From NCBI GenBank assembly GCA_963513935.1, contig OY740774.1, positions 29,221,949-29,285,948 of the forward strand: a stretch of DNA of 64,000 bases. Direction: 5' to 3'. The translations under genes were made by a program, and so were the position numbers. This DNA is from Aphrophora alni. Lineage: Eukaryota > Arthropoda > Insecta > Hemiptera > Aphrophoridae. The stretch's first letter is position 1, and every line of letters begins with the position of its first letter. The notes under the pieces are model-generated. The model was not told the origin of the DNA, did no database searches, and saw nothing but the letters and a program-made list of their open reading frames with translations. Below are positions 1 through 11,059 of this stretch, in pieces.

Positions 1-620
1 TTACTGTTCTTAATATTTCATGGCATAAGGAAACCTAAAAAGTGATCAATTTGTCACAATTCGTCAGTCTTTGTGGTGTCCAAGAAAATAAAGACATGAA
101 GAAAATATTTAGTATTGGGAACTATATAGTGCTTACATAGAATCATATTCAAATTCAGAATAGTCAAAATGGCGGTTATTTTGAACATTTTTTATTCAGG
201 TCTTGTATGGTTATAAAACACGGAATAAAATACAAATTTGTAAATTAATTCTGTCAAAAATGTAATTTCGAAGTCTGACCATCCAATAAAATATGATATT
301 CGTATAGTTACGAGATCCAGTAGGACCGAGTCACTGACCCGAGAGTAGCGAGTGGAGGCACCTTTATATATGTACATGTTCGAGGCCCACCTGAGCCGAG
401 ACACTTACACGAACGAAAAATACTAGAGGTTTTTTAATATATACACATTTATGTGGCCCGTAATATACACAATTAAGAGGTTCACAAAACCTCTGTTTCC
501 CCTGTTTTAAGTAAACTTAGTTTTCTGATTAGGTACAACTCTTGATCTTTTAGTACAAATTCACATTTTTAGAAGGCCCAAGAAAGTAACATTTTTGGGC
601 TGGATAAGTACCAAGATATC
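1..620 (+). repeat. Dispersed repeat family R, copy at window edge
   Basis: This is a partial copy of a repeat of about 0.7-1 kb that recurs throughout the window in both orientations. Recognisable landmarks in order are a 'catggc.taaggaaa' segment, an 'atagaatc.tattcaaattcag' segment followed by 'aaaatggcg', a 'caaaaatgtaatttcgaa' segment, 'atatgatattcgtatagttacgag', and 'gacacttacacgaacg' followed by 'atatacacaattaagaggtt.a.aaaacct'. No long open frame or terminal inverted repeat is visible. I do not recognise the family; it could be a non-autonomous transposon or part of a larger decayed element. The copy is cut by the window start. Confidence 0.6.
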
Positions 621-1354
621 GTCTAAATAGTAGAGAGAGTGATATTGTATTTTATAGTATTTAGAAATATAGATGGGCTGGTGAAAATAATGAAATAATT
701 TTAATACAGTTTATTTATTGTGCAATTGAAAGTAATAGGTCGAAATCGTTTCAATTCAATAATCAATATTAGTATTATCAACTAAACAGCCAACAAATGA
801 AGAATGTTTTACAATTTCGAAAAATGTAAACATTAAGGCTCGTCCAACATAACACGTCGCGTTGTTACAGGACACACTTTAAGCCCAGGTTTTGTAGTGT
901 CTTCCATTTATTTCTTCATCCACAACCCTATTTAGGATAAACAATTTCAAATACAGGATGTGGAAACATTGAGTAAACAAACTTTAATACACTTTCAGCG
1001 CACGTATAGCCTAAATATGTATTATTGTGTTAAGTATATAATTTATACGTATTTTGATATCTAACAATATATAATAATAATCTATGTATGTTTTTTTCTC
1101 AAGACGGTCTAATACTAAAATTTAACATTACATTTTAGCAATAAATTCTATATAGTAATTAGAAGAATTATAATAAATCTTAGATTAAATTTAGAATCAC
1201 TCTGTTTTGAATATCTCGAAGAGTTTGACTCGTAGATAAATGTTACATATCTTCACAGTAACTTGCTTTATACTGCAGAGGAAAGTGTTCTATTTATCGG
1301 TTCGATGACCACTCAACTCTACTTTCTGTTTATGATTTGTTCATGTACCAAATA

Positions 1355-1426
1355 GCCGTGATCGTCTAGTGGTTAGGACATTGCGTTGTGGCCGCAATAA
1401 CCCAGGTTCGAATCCTGGTCACGGCA
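1355..1426 (+). tRNA. tRNA-His (GTG)
   Basis: The full 72-nt cloverleaf can be folded by eye. The acceptor arm GCCGTGA pairs with TCACGGC (all Watson-Crick), followed by discriminator A. The D-arm region contains the A-box-like TCTAGTGGTTAGG, the anticodon stem is TTGCG/CGCAA with anticodon GTG at 1388-1390, and the T arm carries the B-box GGTTCGAATCC. CCA is not encoded, as expected for a nuclear eukaryotic gene; the G(-1) that histidyl-tRNA synthetase needs is normally added after transcription. A T5 run lies 8 bp downstream. No intron is present. This copy has the more canonical acceptor stem of the three. Confidence 0.97.
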
Positions 1427-1433
1427 TGGTATA

Positions 1434-1438
1434 TTTTT
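1434..1438 (+). terminator. RNA polymerase III T-run terminator of tRNA-His
   Basis: Five consecutive T residues start 8 bp after the discriminator base of tRNA-His. This is the usual Pol III termination signal and suggests that the transcription unit is complete. Confidence 0.8.
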
Positions 1439-1954
1439 AAACTAATTGAAAGTTATGTAGAAAAATAATAATTTTAATTTAATAAATATACGAAAATGTT
1501 ATAAAAATAATTAAGTTTATAAACTGCCTTTAAAATACAAATATTCTTACTTTACAAATGTGTCGGTAAAAATTCCCAACAAAATATATTTTCATCATAT
1601 CAAGTTATCAAAAATCCGATGATATTATGGATTTATCTAGTTACAAGCAAGGAAAAAATATACAGCTTCTTACTATTTACAAATGATGGCTTCACATTTA
1701 TTTAATATTAGCTGATGTGACTGGTGAAATCACACTCCAGGGAAAATGAGGAATGACTGTACCAAACAATAAAATATTTAGATTTGTAACTTCTAAATGA
1801 CTATAACGGTCTGTGAAAAAGTGAAACCATTAGAGCTATCGTCATTTACCAGAGATGCGAGAGATGAACTACACCAATAGTTGTAGGGCCAAAAAAGTTT
1901 TGCGATTAAAACCATTACGGGTTTTCAATATAAAATAAATTATTTATAATAGTA

Positions 1955-2460
1955 TTGGTACTCGTAGTGCTTCGTTTCATCTCCTGTAACGATAGTTCGT
2001 TGAAAGGAGAGATCATGTTTACACACTGTTATAAAATCTCCATCCGTTCAAACTATGGGATTAACATTTAACTCTACGTTAAAATATATTTTATTTGCAA
2101 ATCATCTTATCAGCATGTGCGGAGCAAACCTGGAACAATTTTTTTTTGTATGATGGTGTACACAGCGTCCTTTCTGACGCTCAATTTCTTTGCAATCAAT
2201 CGTCGTGTCAGTCGGCGATTTTCTGCCATCAAATGATGAACTTTATCGATAATGCCTGAGCTTCGATTCGTTTCCATAGCGTAGCTAAAGCGTTTGAACT
2301 GCTCACCACTGCCGTACCGTACAACTGCACTACCATGTCATGCATCTCCATTGTAGTTCTTCCCAATTTGTAACAAAACTTCAAGTTCACATGATGCTCT
2401 ATTGCACTGTGACAGTACCTCTTGCACTGACTACGTTAAACTGCCAGCAGAGGGTTAACC
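1955..2460 (-). pseudogene. Mariner-family transposase relic (inverted copy)
   Basis: The minus strand encodes a decayed mariner transposase. From N to C, visible parts are a first helix-turn-helix-like segment (HVNLKFCYKLGR..., near 2400-2340), FKRFS near 2300, then an open stretch of about 57 codons with LMAENRRLTRRLIAKKLSVR and KDAVYTII (about 2220-2149), which resembles the second helix-turn-helix of mariners. A separate block at 1993-1958 reads IVTGDETKHYEY, matching the family's TGDET catalytic motif with its first aspartate. Stops and frameshifts separate the blocks, so no protein can be made. The pre-expansion single unit of the 27-bp minisatellite lies within it near 2270-2282. Mariner identity rests on family motifs recognised by eye. 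Confidence 0.75.
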
Positions 2461-2714
2461 TTGACAGCCATGTGTACTTCTCACTAAATATATCCTGGAT
2501 ACATATAATGGTAGTAATATAGGACCATTTACCGACATACATCGTACATCAGATAATTACGTAGTACATATAAATTGCTAGTAGACTTTGTCTAGTTGCA
2601 TTTATTATAAAAAGTGATCATAATCCAATTTAACCAACAGTATTGTATTATAGTCACTATTTAAATACATAACAAACTTTTTGTTAATTTAAAATCGATA
2701 GTTAAGACAGCAGA

Positions 2715-2887
2715 CCAACTTCCACAATATCCGAACACACCAACAAGGTAACCATTCAATTACTAAGTTCTCAAGCTTATACAGTGAGCTCTGCTTGTGC
2801 ATGGTTTCACAAAGAATAATAATTGAAAGTGACAATTTAGTCATTGTATCGTCTTTTGTTGGTGTGTTTAGATGTTGTGGAAATTGG
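2715..2887. mobile_element. 173-bp MITE with terminal inverted repeats of about 33 bp
   Basis: The left end beginning CCAACTTCCACAATATCCG and continuing to CACACCAACAA is an imperfect inverted repeat of the right end, TTGTTGGTGTGTTTAGATG to ...GGAAATTGG. No coding potential lies between the ends. The same element occurs at 24851-25003 and about 48779-48931 in the duplicated segments. A convincing target-site duplication is not visible, so the superfamily is not assigned. Confidence 0.65.
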
Positions 2888-3329
2888 AGTGTTTCAATAA
2901 TTTTTAACCATTTTATACGAACCGATATATAATCAGTTTTGTTTTCAGGTTGTAAACATTATATATACAAATTTGTAAAGTGTATAAAACTAGCTTAAAA
3001 ATAATTTACTAAACATCCAGAGGAAATACGGTTTTAGTTCACGAGAAAATGCTATTACAAATTCTAAATGAGAAACGAAGAAGAGTTTAGGGCGGAAAGA
3101 GGATTATCCATAGTCAAATAAGATTCCTACATTCAGGTCTACATCCCTGTGAAATAAGGGTGGTTTGTCAGATAAAGGATGAGAGGCTTTACATAAAGGA
3201 TCTCTTAGTAGAGAGGCAGTGATAAGTTTCTTTTACTTTGTTGGTCTAGAAAGATTAAAGGAAGCTGAGATATAAATAGCAAATTGAATTTTGTTGTACT
3301 GCCCGTACTGATAAACTTCAGCTTTTTAT

Positions 3330-4120
3330 CTACACAATATACGAAGTATAGGGTAAGTATGGTAATCGAAAATAATTGCGACCTTCGTTTTTTTTTTATT
3401 GATTATCATGTTTCATGGCCTAAGGAAACTGAAAATGTAATTTCCTACATGCTGTCCATCTGCCATCGTTGTTGTTGTCTGTTCGTAAGCACGATAGGGG
3501 TCTACAGAATAAAGAAATGAACATAAAATTTGGTGGACTATAGTGTGCTCATTATAGAATCCTATTGTAATCTAGGAAAATCGAATTGAAAATGTCAAAG
3601 TAGCGTCATTTTAAATTGTTTCTTTGGTCATATCTCTTAAGTTATTCAACTGCCTAACGTACTATTTAGATAAATTTCGCTTCTGCTTTTAATGGTACCT
3701 CTAAAGATGAAAATATCGAAGTTATTGATAAAAATGTAATTTCGAACACTGACATCCTAAGAAAATCTGATATTCTTATAATTCCGGAATGGCCGAATCA
3801 CAGACAAAAGCGTAGATAGTGGAAGTTCCTTCACATATGTACATTTTTGAAGCCCCCCCCCTTTCCGGGTAGAGACACTTACACGATCTGAGTGATTGAA
3901 TATTTTATAATATATACACAACTAGCCACACAAATATATATACACAATTACGGATTTCAGAAAACCTGTGCAATAACTTACCCTGTTTTACATATGAAGA
4001 CCCCCCCCATTTGTCGTAAAATACAATTTAACATTTCAAGGTCCAACTTTTAAGCATTACATTTAGGCTACATTATCTGCTTGTATGATGGCTTGGTAAG
4101 TACCTTGAAAATCCCATCAA
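3330..4120 (+). repeat. Dispersed repeat family R
   Basis: A copy running from 'gggtaagtatggtaatcg' through 'catggcctaaggaaa', 'tagaatcctattgtaat', 'aaaatgtaatttcgaacactgac', 'cttcacatatgtacatttt' and 'gacacttacacga' to 'ttaccctgttttaca'. It includes a C-rich run at 3855-3863. It is the inverted counterpart of 23690-24390 and 47640-48320. No function is recognised. Confidence 0.6.
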
Positions 4121-4603
4121 TTTGTTAAAATTGTTGTAATGAACAGAAATTTCTATATTTTTTATTATTGATAGCTCAGGATTTCTAACTTTTATAATTT
4201 AACGACTCTATTTATTAAGCTTAATATTTGGCGACTCAAACCTTTAGGTTATTAAAGTTTTAGCAGCACACGTGTTTTTTTGTGTGTGTATTATTTTGAC
4301 GTCTGCCTCACTCAATTTGTTTGTAATGGACAGAAGTGATTTACCTTAAAATACATTTTTATATTAAAAGCTATTTAGTTGTCAACCTCAAATTTCACAA
4401 AAATATCTTTTGTTTACAAATGGTTTTAGGCCCAAAGTTAAAAAAAAGTCAAATAGGAATGAATACACCGAAATGTAAAGTACTGATCCTTATGCTTGAT
4501 GTTCATTTTTTATGTTTAATTCTTAGCGATGTTTGTCACATGTTATTTAATATATTTGGTGATATGTAGGTAAAATAAAAAGATGTTTATAAAATTGAAT
4601 TAC

Positions 4604-4820
4604 AAAATAAAGGGTTTCTAGACTGGTGTTCATCGGGTGATGTGACAGTACATCAACTTCCCGTAGATGTTACAGCTTTCGTGTCCAGATTAACAATTGT
4701 TGCTATCCAATTGTTTCTTAGATTTTGGGTCAGACGGTAACTTTTTGAGCTCTCACGAGGATCGAGCCTAGAACGTCATGTTCACAAAATGAGACCACTT
4801 AACCATTAGACAAACCGGTA
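4604..4820 (-). mobile_element. tRNA-derived SINE relic
   Basis: On the minus strand a tRNA-like head is visible. An A-box-like TAATGGTTAAGTGG lies at 4808-4795 and a B-box-like GGCTCGATCC at 4768-4759, 27 nt apart edge to edge as in tRNA genes. A tRNA-unrelated body of about 150 nt follows, towards 4604. The anticodon and acceptor arms do not fold into a proper tRNA. This composite structure is typical of SINEs. Sister copies at 23047-23245 and about 47015-47230 have lost most of the A-box but keep the B-box. It is not a functional tRNA gene. Confidence 0.5.
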
Positions 4821-5512
4821 ATTTTATATCTTTCTGTAAGCCTATAAGACAGAAACAACATAATACATATTTTACAAATATGAACTATCGTAGTCATATT
4901 TAAAATACTTTTAAGTCGGCGCGTCGTGGTGTCCAGAAATTAATTTATACTTTTTGATTAATATTTCCTAACTGGAATTTATGGAACATGGTAACCAATG
5001 ACAGTTGTTTCGGCTTTTGATAGCATCAATATATATTTAATATTATACAATAATGATACATGTTTGAGGTTATTACCATAAAATATGTTTTTTTCCACTC
5101 TCGATGTTCCGCATTTTCGAATTTTTTTTTCACTTTTTGAACGATTGTATTGACTATATTGTTTTTGGTGTGAGTTTCCTTGTGTAGGAGTCTCTGGTAC
5201 GACAACCGTAGGGTAGGTTTCCTAAGTAAGTTTCAAACACAGGTTTTATTAACCTCGTAATTGTGTATATCCATACTTTGTTGACTTCGAGTTGGATATG
5301 GGCCTCGTAAATGTGGATATATTTAAACAGTCTCAGTTTTTTTTAAAGTTAATAATAATTTATTAATTAACTCTTCAAAGTTTTATTAAGAATGTTTCCT
5401 GATATTTTTAGAGAGTTGACGACAATTTCGTTTTATAAAGATCCTTACAATTGGCATTAGAGTACAATCTATTCAACATCTGTAGTGCCGATATTTAATA
5501 CCGTATGAAGAC

Positions 5513-5550
5513 CTGACGATGGACGAAGATTAAGTCCGAAACAAGTATCT
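5513..5550 (+). ncRNA. Hammerhead-ribozyme-like motif (degenerate)
   Basis: The sequence shows CTGACGA (matching the hammerhead core CUGANGA), one extra T, GGAC, a loop, GTCC and then GAAAC. Stem II is therefore four perfect base pairs closed by a loop of about 9 nt. The usual next element, stem III plus a cleavage triplet, is not convincing here (ACAAGTATCT). Related copies are at about 22340-22369 and 46072-46104 on the minus strand. It probably derives from a PLE or other retroelement terminal repeat. Self-cleavage is not implied. Confidence 0.4.
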
Positions 5551-5789
5551 TAAATTACAATAACAAGATTTCTGCGGTAAGTGGATATACATTTTATATC
5601 AGCCACAATAATGAATAATGAATATTTTAGATTTTCTCTTGTGAACGTTAATATTCTCATTAGATAATAAAAGAAAAGAAAATACTATAAACAAAATGAA
5701 AAAAAGTCTATAATAAAGGAGTAGGTAAATCAATCAATATTTAACGAAATGCCAATGTATCATTAAAGGTAGATCTATATGAAGTAAGA

Positions 5790-6480
5790 GTTTTGTAATC
5801 GATAAAAAAATCGACCTCGTTTTATTAATGTATTTCCCTTTTCATTCGTTGTCGTCATCATTATTGTCATCTGTGCTTAAGCGCCCACGAATATTAGGAT
5901 AGGAATATGAAATTTCGAATAGAGGACTATATTGCACTTATATAGAATCCTATTGAAATTCAGAAAAACGAATAAAAAAATCTAAATAGCTCCCATTTTA
6001 AATAGTTATTTGTTCATATATTGTGTGTTATTTAACTTATAGAACACTAAAATAGATACAAATTTGCCTATTTCTATTCTGAATGTAATGCTATCTACTC
6101 CACCTCTTTACAACGACAAATAGTGAAGTTGTAAAGAATGTAATTTTGAACATTGTCCCACTAAATAACACCATATTCGTATAGTTACGAAATTCAGTGA
6201 AGGATTTCTCAGATATAAATTCGGGGTTCGCAAGGGCCAAGACACAGACCCTAGCGACGTGAATTCAATGAATATACACTTCTACAACGCCTATATCCGA
6301 TATGACGTCAAGAACGTATCGACTTACAGAATTACGAGGTTAATAAAACCTGTGTAACAACTGTTTAATCTACCAAAACAATTTAACATTTGCTACAAGC
6401 TCAATGAAACCAAGTGTTGAACATTATAATTAGAGTTAGATATTGTATGATGGGGCTGGGCTTATATTGTATAAGTTTGG
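5790..6480 (+). repeat. Dispersed repeat family R
   Basis: Contains the landmarks 'atcgataaaaaaatcgacctcg', 'gcgcccacgaatattagg', 'tatagaatcctattgaaattc', 'agtgaagttgtaaagaatgtaatttt' and 'aattacgaggttaataaaacctgtgtaacaac'. It corresponds in inverted orientation to the first of the two tandem units at 44115-45060. Confidence 0.6.
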
Positions 6481-7340
6481 CGCCCATCCATTGCACTGTA
6501 TCAATACTTTCTCTCCTACAAAGTATACGTGAGTAAGTAAAGGGTTTAAATAAACGCTAAAAACTATCTTTTTGCACTATGTAATTGGCAATTTATTTAA
6601 AGTACTGAAATAATGAACTACACGCACCGCCGCAGCTTACAGGATGAGGCGATCATCCGTGAAATTATTTTGTCGTTAGATTTATGAGATTCGTAGAGGT
6701 ACGTTTTTACCGCCTGGACAAGTCACCTGTAACATCGGTTATAGCATCTGTTTTTTAATGTATATTTTTACGTTACTTATGTTATGTCACATTACTTTTC
6801 ATTGTAGGAATTACACTTAATCCAATTACACTTGTGGAAACGCCGACACTTGAGACAATCAAACTTTCACAGATTTTAACCGCAAGAGTATTTATAGTAC
6901 CTTTCGACGCAATTAATCCTCTCCCACTTTTTATCCATTAATAAGACTCTATTTGTTAATAAATGAATTTTAAATTCCTGATCGCAACGTTTAAAATTTT
7001 TTGGATGTCCTCTTGTGTAAAGCATATCGGATACAAAATTTATGTCATATTGCCATTAATTGATGAAAGAAAAGCTAGAATTATAATTAAAATTTCTAAA
7101 GCATTCAATTTAGAAAATGGAAGATGTAATGGTAATTTTGTAAACTTACTGACTTTAAAAACTCGTAATTCAAAATAAAAGTATGGAGTATGGTATTTTT
7201 ATTATTATACATTTTTCGGTCGTCATTCCCCTTATAAAGATAGGAAGAATGAACATAAAATAAAGATCCTTAGTTGTTGAATAGCATCACAGTCAGAAAA
7301 GAACCATAGTTGGTGAAGAGAGACCTGACAGAAAAGATGA

Positions 7341-7347
<7 letters not shown>

Positions 7348-7436
<89 letters not shown>
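7348..7436. repeat. (GA)n microsatellite
   Basis: About 89 bp of nearly pure GA dinucleotide repeat, just outside the right edge of the inverted block. Confidence 0.97.
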
Positions 7437-7439
<3 letters not shown>

Positions 7440-8059
7440 CTACGTGACGTATTGTTGGGTTATATGACTTGTTTATTTTCTGACCCTGGCGTTATTAGAG
7501 TATTCGATATTATTTGGAGTTTAGTGCTAATGCTTCAGCTTGATAAGGGAGGTCTCGGGTATCATTCCTGTGAGCTCAAGAACGGATGTTGACTGAGAAT
7601 AGTGAGAATAAGTGGTAACGAAATCTGAGGAACGGGATCTCGACATTTTGGCGACTGACCACACGTTACTGGGCTATAGATCTACCTAGCTGATGAAAGC
7701 CCATCACGGGCTGTGCGCCAAATGATTAATTTGATATATTCCTACCAAATGTAGGTAGTCACATAGTTCATACCCTACATACATTTTATAAAAAATATTG
7801 TTTTTTTTTAAATGTTGAATTGGAAAATTTTTGGAAATGTTTAAAAAATAATAATCGGTAGGATATTGTTTGTATGTATGTCAAAACCTTTTACTAGGAA
7901 GCCAAAGTTAAAGGTTTTGTTTTTAAATGTTTGACTATAATCTAGCACGATAGACGGATAGAAATTGTTGCGGAAAATATGTAAAGCATAAAGGATCGTG
8001 CTTAGTTAAAAAAACACTTCGACATACTAGTTTATGATAGTGTCGAAGCTAGTTCTTGT
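7437..8059. other. Single-copy AT-rich stretch, no gene seen
   Basis: No open frame of note. A B-box-like GGTATCATTCC near 7557 hints at another very decayed tRNA-derived sequence, but the rest of the head is not recognisable. Confidence 0.5.
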
Positions 8060-9030
8060 GATTTGGGCTGTTTCGGAGATGTAGTTTGAATGCACGCGTG
8101 TGTTGTTTTCTTCTTATCTTGGTTATACATTTTATTTGATTTGATTTATAAAATAGTCAAATTTTAAAATTATTATTCAATATTTTGTAATTATTATAGT
8201 TTGATTGGTTTTTCGTAAGTTTATTTATAAATAAGTAGACGGTTTTTTATTTTATATTCTTTAATTATTAAATGTTTAATTTGATAATAATGTTTTAAGT
8301 GTTAATGTATTTTGTAATTGTCGAGTTTATGTAGAAGTGATGATCTTGTAGTCATAACTTCTCACATATAATATAGATTTATTCTATTCAATATAGAAGT
8401 CAACTTTTTAACTGCTTAAGTAAAATAATTATAATAGTAGAATTCAAAAATAAAACTGTAATTCCTGTCCCATATATAAGTGTAGTATGAATACAATTTT
8501 CTATTCTGATTTAAAATTTTATGTTCAGACAAATACAACAATTTGTACAACAAACAATGTCCCAGAGTGCCATGTGAATTACTTTGCACATCCTTAACTT
8601 CGTTTGAAGCAAATTGGAAGGAAATGGTCCTAAACTGACAAGGTAAGGGGGAGGCAAGATGGAAATATTTATTTAGGAAAAAGAAACAAGAGACCTTTTC
8701 AGTTCAACAGTTTTAAGAAGTACTGTTTTATTTTAGAACCTTTGAAATGCTCAGTGTTATGCTTATATTAACAATATTAATTGATAATTCTCCTAGACAC
8801 ATTTCGAAGGAACAATAACTAATAACTAATAATTATTGTTATTAGTTATACAGGATGTTCCGTGAATCCTTGTACTTTTACTTACCGAGTACAGAAAGAA
8901 TAGTCTAAGTTTGGTATTTACCAAAAATCGTTCACTCTTTTTGACTGATTTTCGTTTCATGGCCTCGGGAAAACGAAACTGCCGTCCTTTGGTTGTCCTT
9001 TGTACTTTAATAGCAGTTGGGTTGAAAGAG
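8060..9030. repeat. 0.9-kb repeat shared with 40.70-41.75 kb
   Basis: Colinear and clearly similar to about 40700-41490 in direct orientation. Shared blocks include 'cattttatttgatttgatttata', 'ctttaattattaaatgtttaatttgat', 'atgttcagacaaata.aacaa', 'ccttaacttcgtttgaagca' and 'cctttt.agttcaacagtttta'. The part from about 8760 onwards is a single arm of the structure that forms a full palindrome at 41398-41643. It ends with 'tttcatggcctcgggaaaacg', a family R landmark. No coding capacity is seen. Confidence 0.65.
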
Positions 9031-10446
9031 AATAATAGTTGATTTAAAAAAAAAACCAGAAAATAAAGGTGAAAGAGAGGGAAAGATAACTCAAGACTAC
9101 GTGATAAAAGATGTACATCCAGCTAAGTTACCTCGGGAATGTCACGCTTGTACTTACAAATGACCTTCCTGAGGGCTTTAAAATATTAACTGTTTTTTTT
9201 TTTTTTTTAAACACGTGGGTATCAATTAGGTATTGCTAATTAATTTGTTATACAGTTTTGCAGTCCTCATACAACATGTAAAACCTTAAATATTCTGAAA
9301 TCCGCGGAAATAATATTAAATACAAAACAATTTGACTAATTAAGTAACAAGATTAAGTAAATATTTATAATTTTTTCTATTTAGAAATGTAAAAAATACT
9401 GATACTTCTCATTTTGTTTTATAATAATCATCCAAGGGTAAAAACAACGAATAAGGATCTTTGCCACTACCGGAGAAGGGAGACATTGATCAGGTCTGTA
9501 AAATATTTAAGTAGTAGAACAGAATTTTTCCGACAATACATTTTATTATCTGTAATATCCTATTTTGAATGTGTTTGCAACACTTTTTATACAAAAACTT
9601 TGATGTTTTATTTGTATTACTATAATAAATATATGATATATAAATTACTAAAGTACAAATCATTAATTTTATTAATGTAATTACAGCCCGAAGTAAAAAA
9701 TATCTTCAGCAAGAATAGTAAATCAATATTTCATGATTTCTGTTTTTGTTCTATGCAAATGAATGAAATATAATAACACACACTTACAAACCCAGTATTT
9801 TTATATGTTTATTCTGTTTTTAACAAATATAGAAACCTACAAGATTTACTAAGCAGACAGGAAATAATAATTAAGGAACTGAAACACAAAACAAAATTAC
9901 ATATTAGAAACAATCCTTTGGCACATACTATAACTAATTTATTAAACACTTCTGACGAAAAGTAAAATTTGAATACATTTAACTTTTACGAATTCAGAGT
10001 AGGAAGGCCTTATGAATTGCTATATTTCGTCGTGCGAGTTCTAGCGACAATATCCGGTTCGTTAAACTTGAATCTCAATGTTTCTGCTTTCGCTTGGTTG
10101 AGATTTCTGAAATGTTTGAATAACCACTCGTCTTCAAAACTTTGTAAATGAAACTAAATGCAACGAAACTTTCTATTTTAAATTTATCCTTAAATATGTG
10201 AATTTAGTTTATAATCAGCTTAAAACGGTTACTGTTTATTTACATAAAGACTCTTTTCTATCTTGGATATGATTTAATTTATTATGAATTGATAAATTTA
10301 ATGTAATATTGAGATTAAAGAATCAGATACACAATTTTTTTATTGTAGTCTATAATATAAATTAAGATAAAATTTATCGTAAAATTCAGCACATTTTGAT
10401 GTGATAAAAAGATTTATAACCTACGTTTTATTGCTAAAGAAGATGT
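9031..10446. other. AT-rich non-coding stretch
   Basis: No recognisable gene, RNA or repeat. Short open frames at 9414-9680 and 9969-10151 encode low-complexity or unfamiliar peptides without homologous motifs and are not supported as genes. Confidence 0.5.
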
Positions 10447-10470
10447 AAAAAAAAAAAAAAAAAAAAAAAA
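10447..10470. repeat. A24 homopolymer
   Basis: An uninterrupted run of 24 A residues. It could be an old retroposon tail on the plus strand, but no element is recognisable directly upstream. Confidence 0.9.
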
Positions 10471-10738
10471 TCAGTTACTAATTTGAATAAATACCGAAAT
10501 AGATGTTAACATTATTGACATTTACGAGAGAACCGAGTCAACCTATACATTTTCCGAAGAGGGGGGATGTTTATGCATTATATTAATCCCGTGCATGGTG
10601 GACTCCCAGATCTACCCATTAAATCCCTAAACCTGTTTTCCCTTGGCAGTATTCAGCACGGAAGTATTTTCACATTAATTGTTGCTAGTGATGTCTTCTT
10701 AAGCCTCTGGGGTCTTCTATCTGTCATAAATAACTTGA

Positions 10739-10930
10739 TTATCCTTCGTCTATTTTCATTCGTTGTAATATTACAACTTTTTCCCAGTGCTCCTTGTCCG
10801 TAACATTTGCTGACCACATTATCCGGAGTTATTTCCATCATCCCTTCCGTCAAGGACCTTCTTTATTGATGAAGGTGTGTTGGGCGTCATCCTCGTAGCA
10901 GTCCTTGAACTGAGTGCATCTTGGCCATCT
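10739..10930 (-). pseudogene. R1-clade-like LINE reverse transcriptase, 3' end relic
   Basis: Three consecutive blocks on the minus strand, in shifting frames, match the C-terminus of arthropod R1-type LINE polyproteins. First is CTQFKDCYEDDAQHTFINKE (about 10925-10863), a Cys/His cluster with the DDxxHTF arrangement. Second is LTEGMMEITPDNVVSK (about 10853-10806). Third is DKEHWEKVVILQRMKIDEG followed by a stop (10798-10739). At least two frameshifts separate them. The final EHWEKVV-type ending next to a TPDNVV segment is characteristic of R1-related elements by my recollection. The upstream RT and endonuclease are not visible; sequence further towards 11050 is too decayed. Confidence 0.65.
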
Positions 10931-11059
10931 TAAACAAACATCCCCGGACAGAAGTAGTCACTCATCCGATGTCTCTTTTAGCCATCATTTTTACCACTTA
11001 ACTAACTTTATTGTTCTGGCTGTGCTCTTGACTAGCCTTTCCAGGTCAATAGCGATGAC

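Larger units (their letters stand above)
620..7125 (-). repeat. Inverted, diverged copy of the 20.8-27.5 kb segment
   Basis: Reading the minus strand from 7125 to 620 reproduces, in the same order, the content of 20764-27470 and 43514-51150: a decayed segment near 7120-6960, one family R unit, the ribozyme-like motif, the SINE relic, another family R unit, the MITE, the mariner relic and the tRNA-His. Divergence is clearly greater than between the two tandem units, so this inverted copy is probably older. It has only one unit of the 27-bp minisatellite and none of the hairpin insertions. Ends are approximate because similarity fades gradually. Confidence 0.85.

Noticed and set aside
4745..4820. 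A functional tRNA gene
   Set aside because: A- and B-box-like words are present but acceptor and anticodon arms do not pair; sister copies lost the A-box. SINE head is the better reading.
7348..7436. GA-rich regulatory element
   Set aside because: A pure dinucleotide microsatellite without an adjacent gene; no basis for a regulatory call.
10567..10803. 78-codon plus-strand frame
   Set aside because: It is antisense to the R1-like LINE relic.
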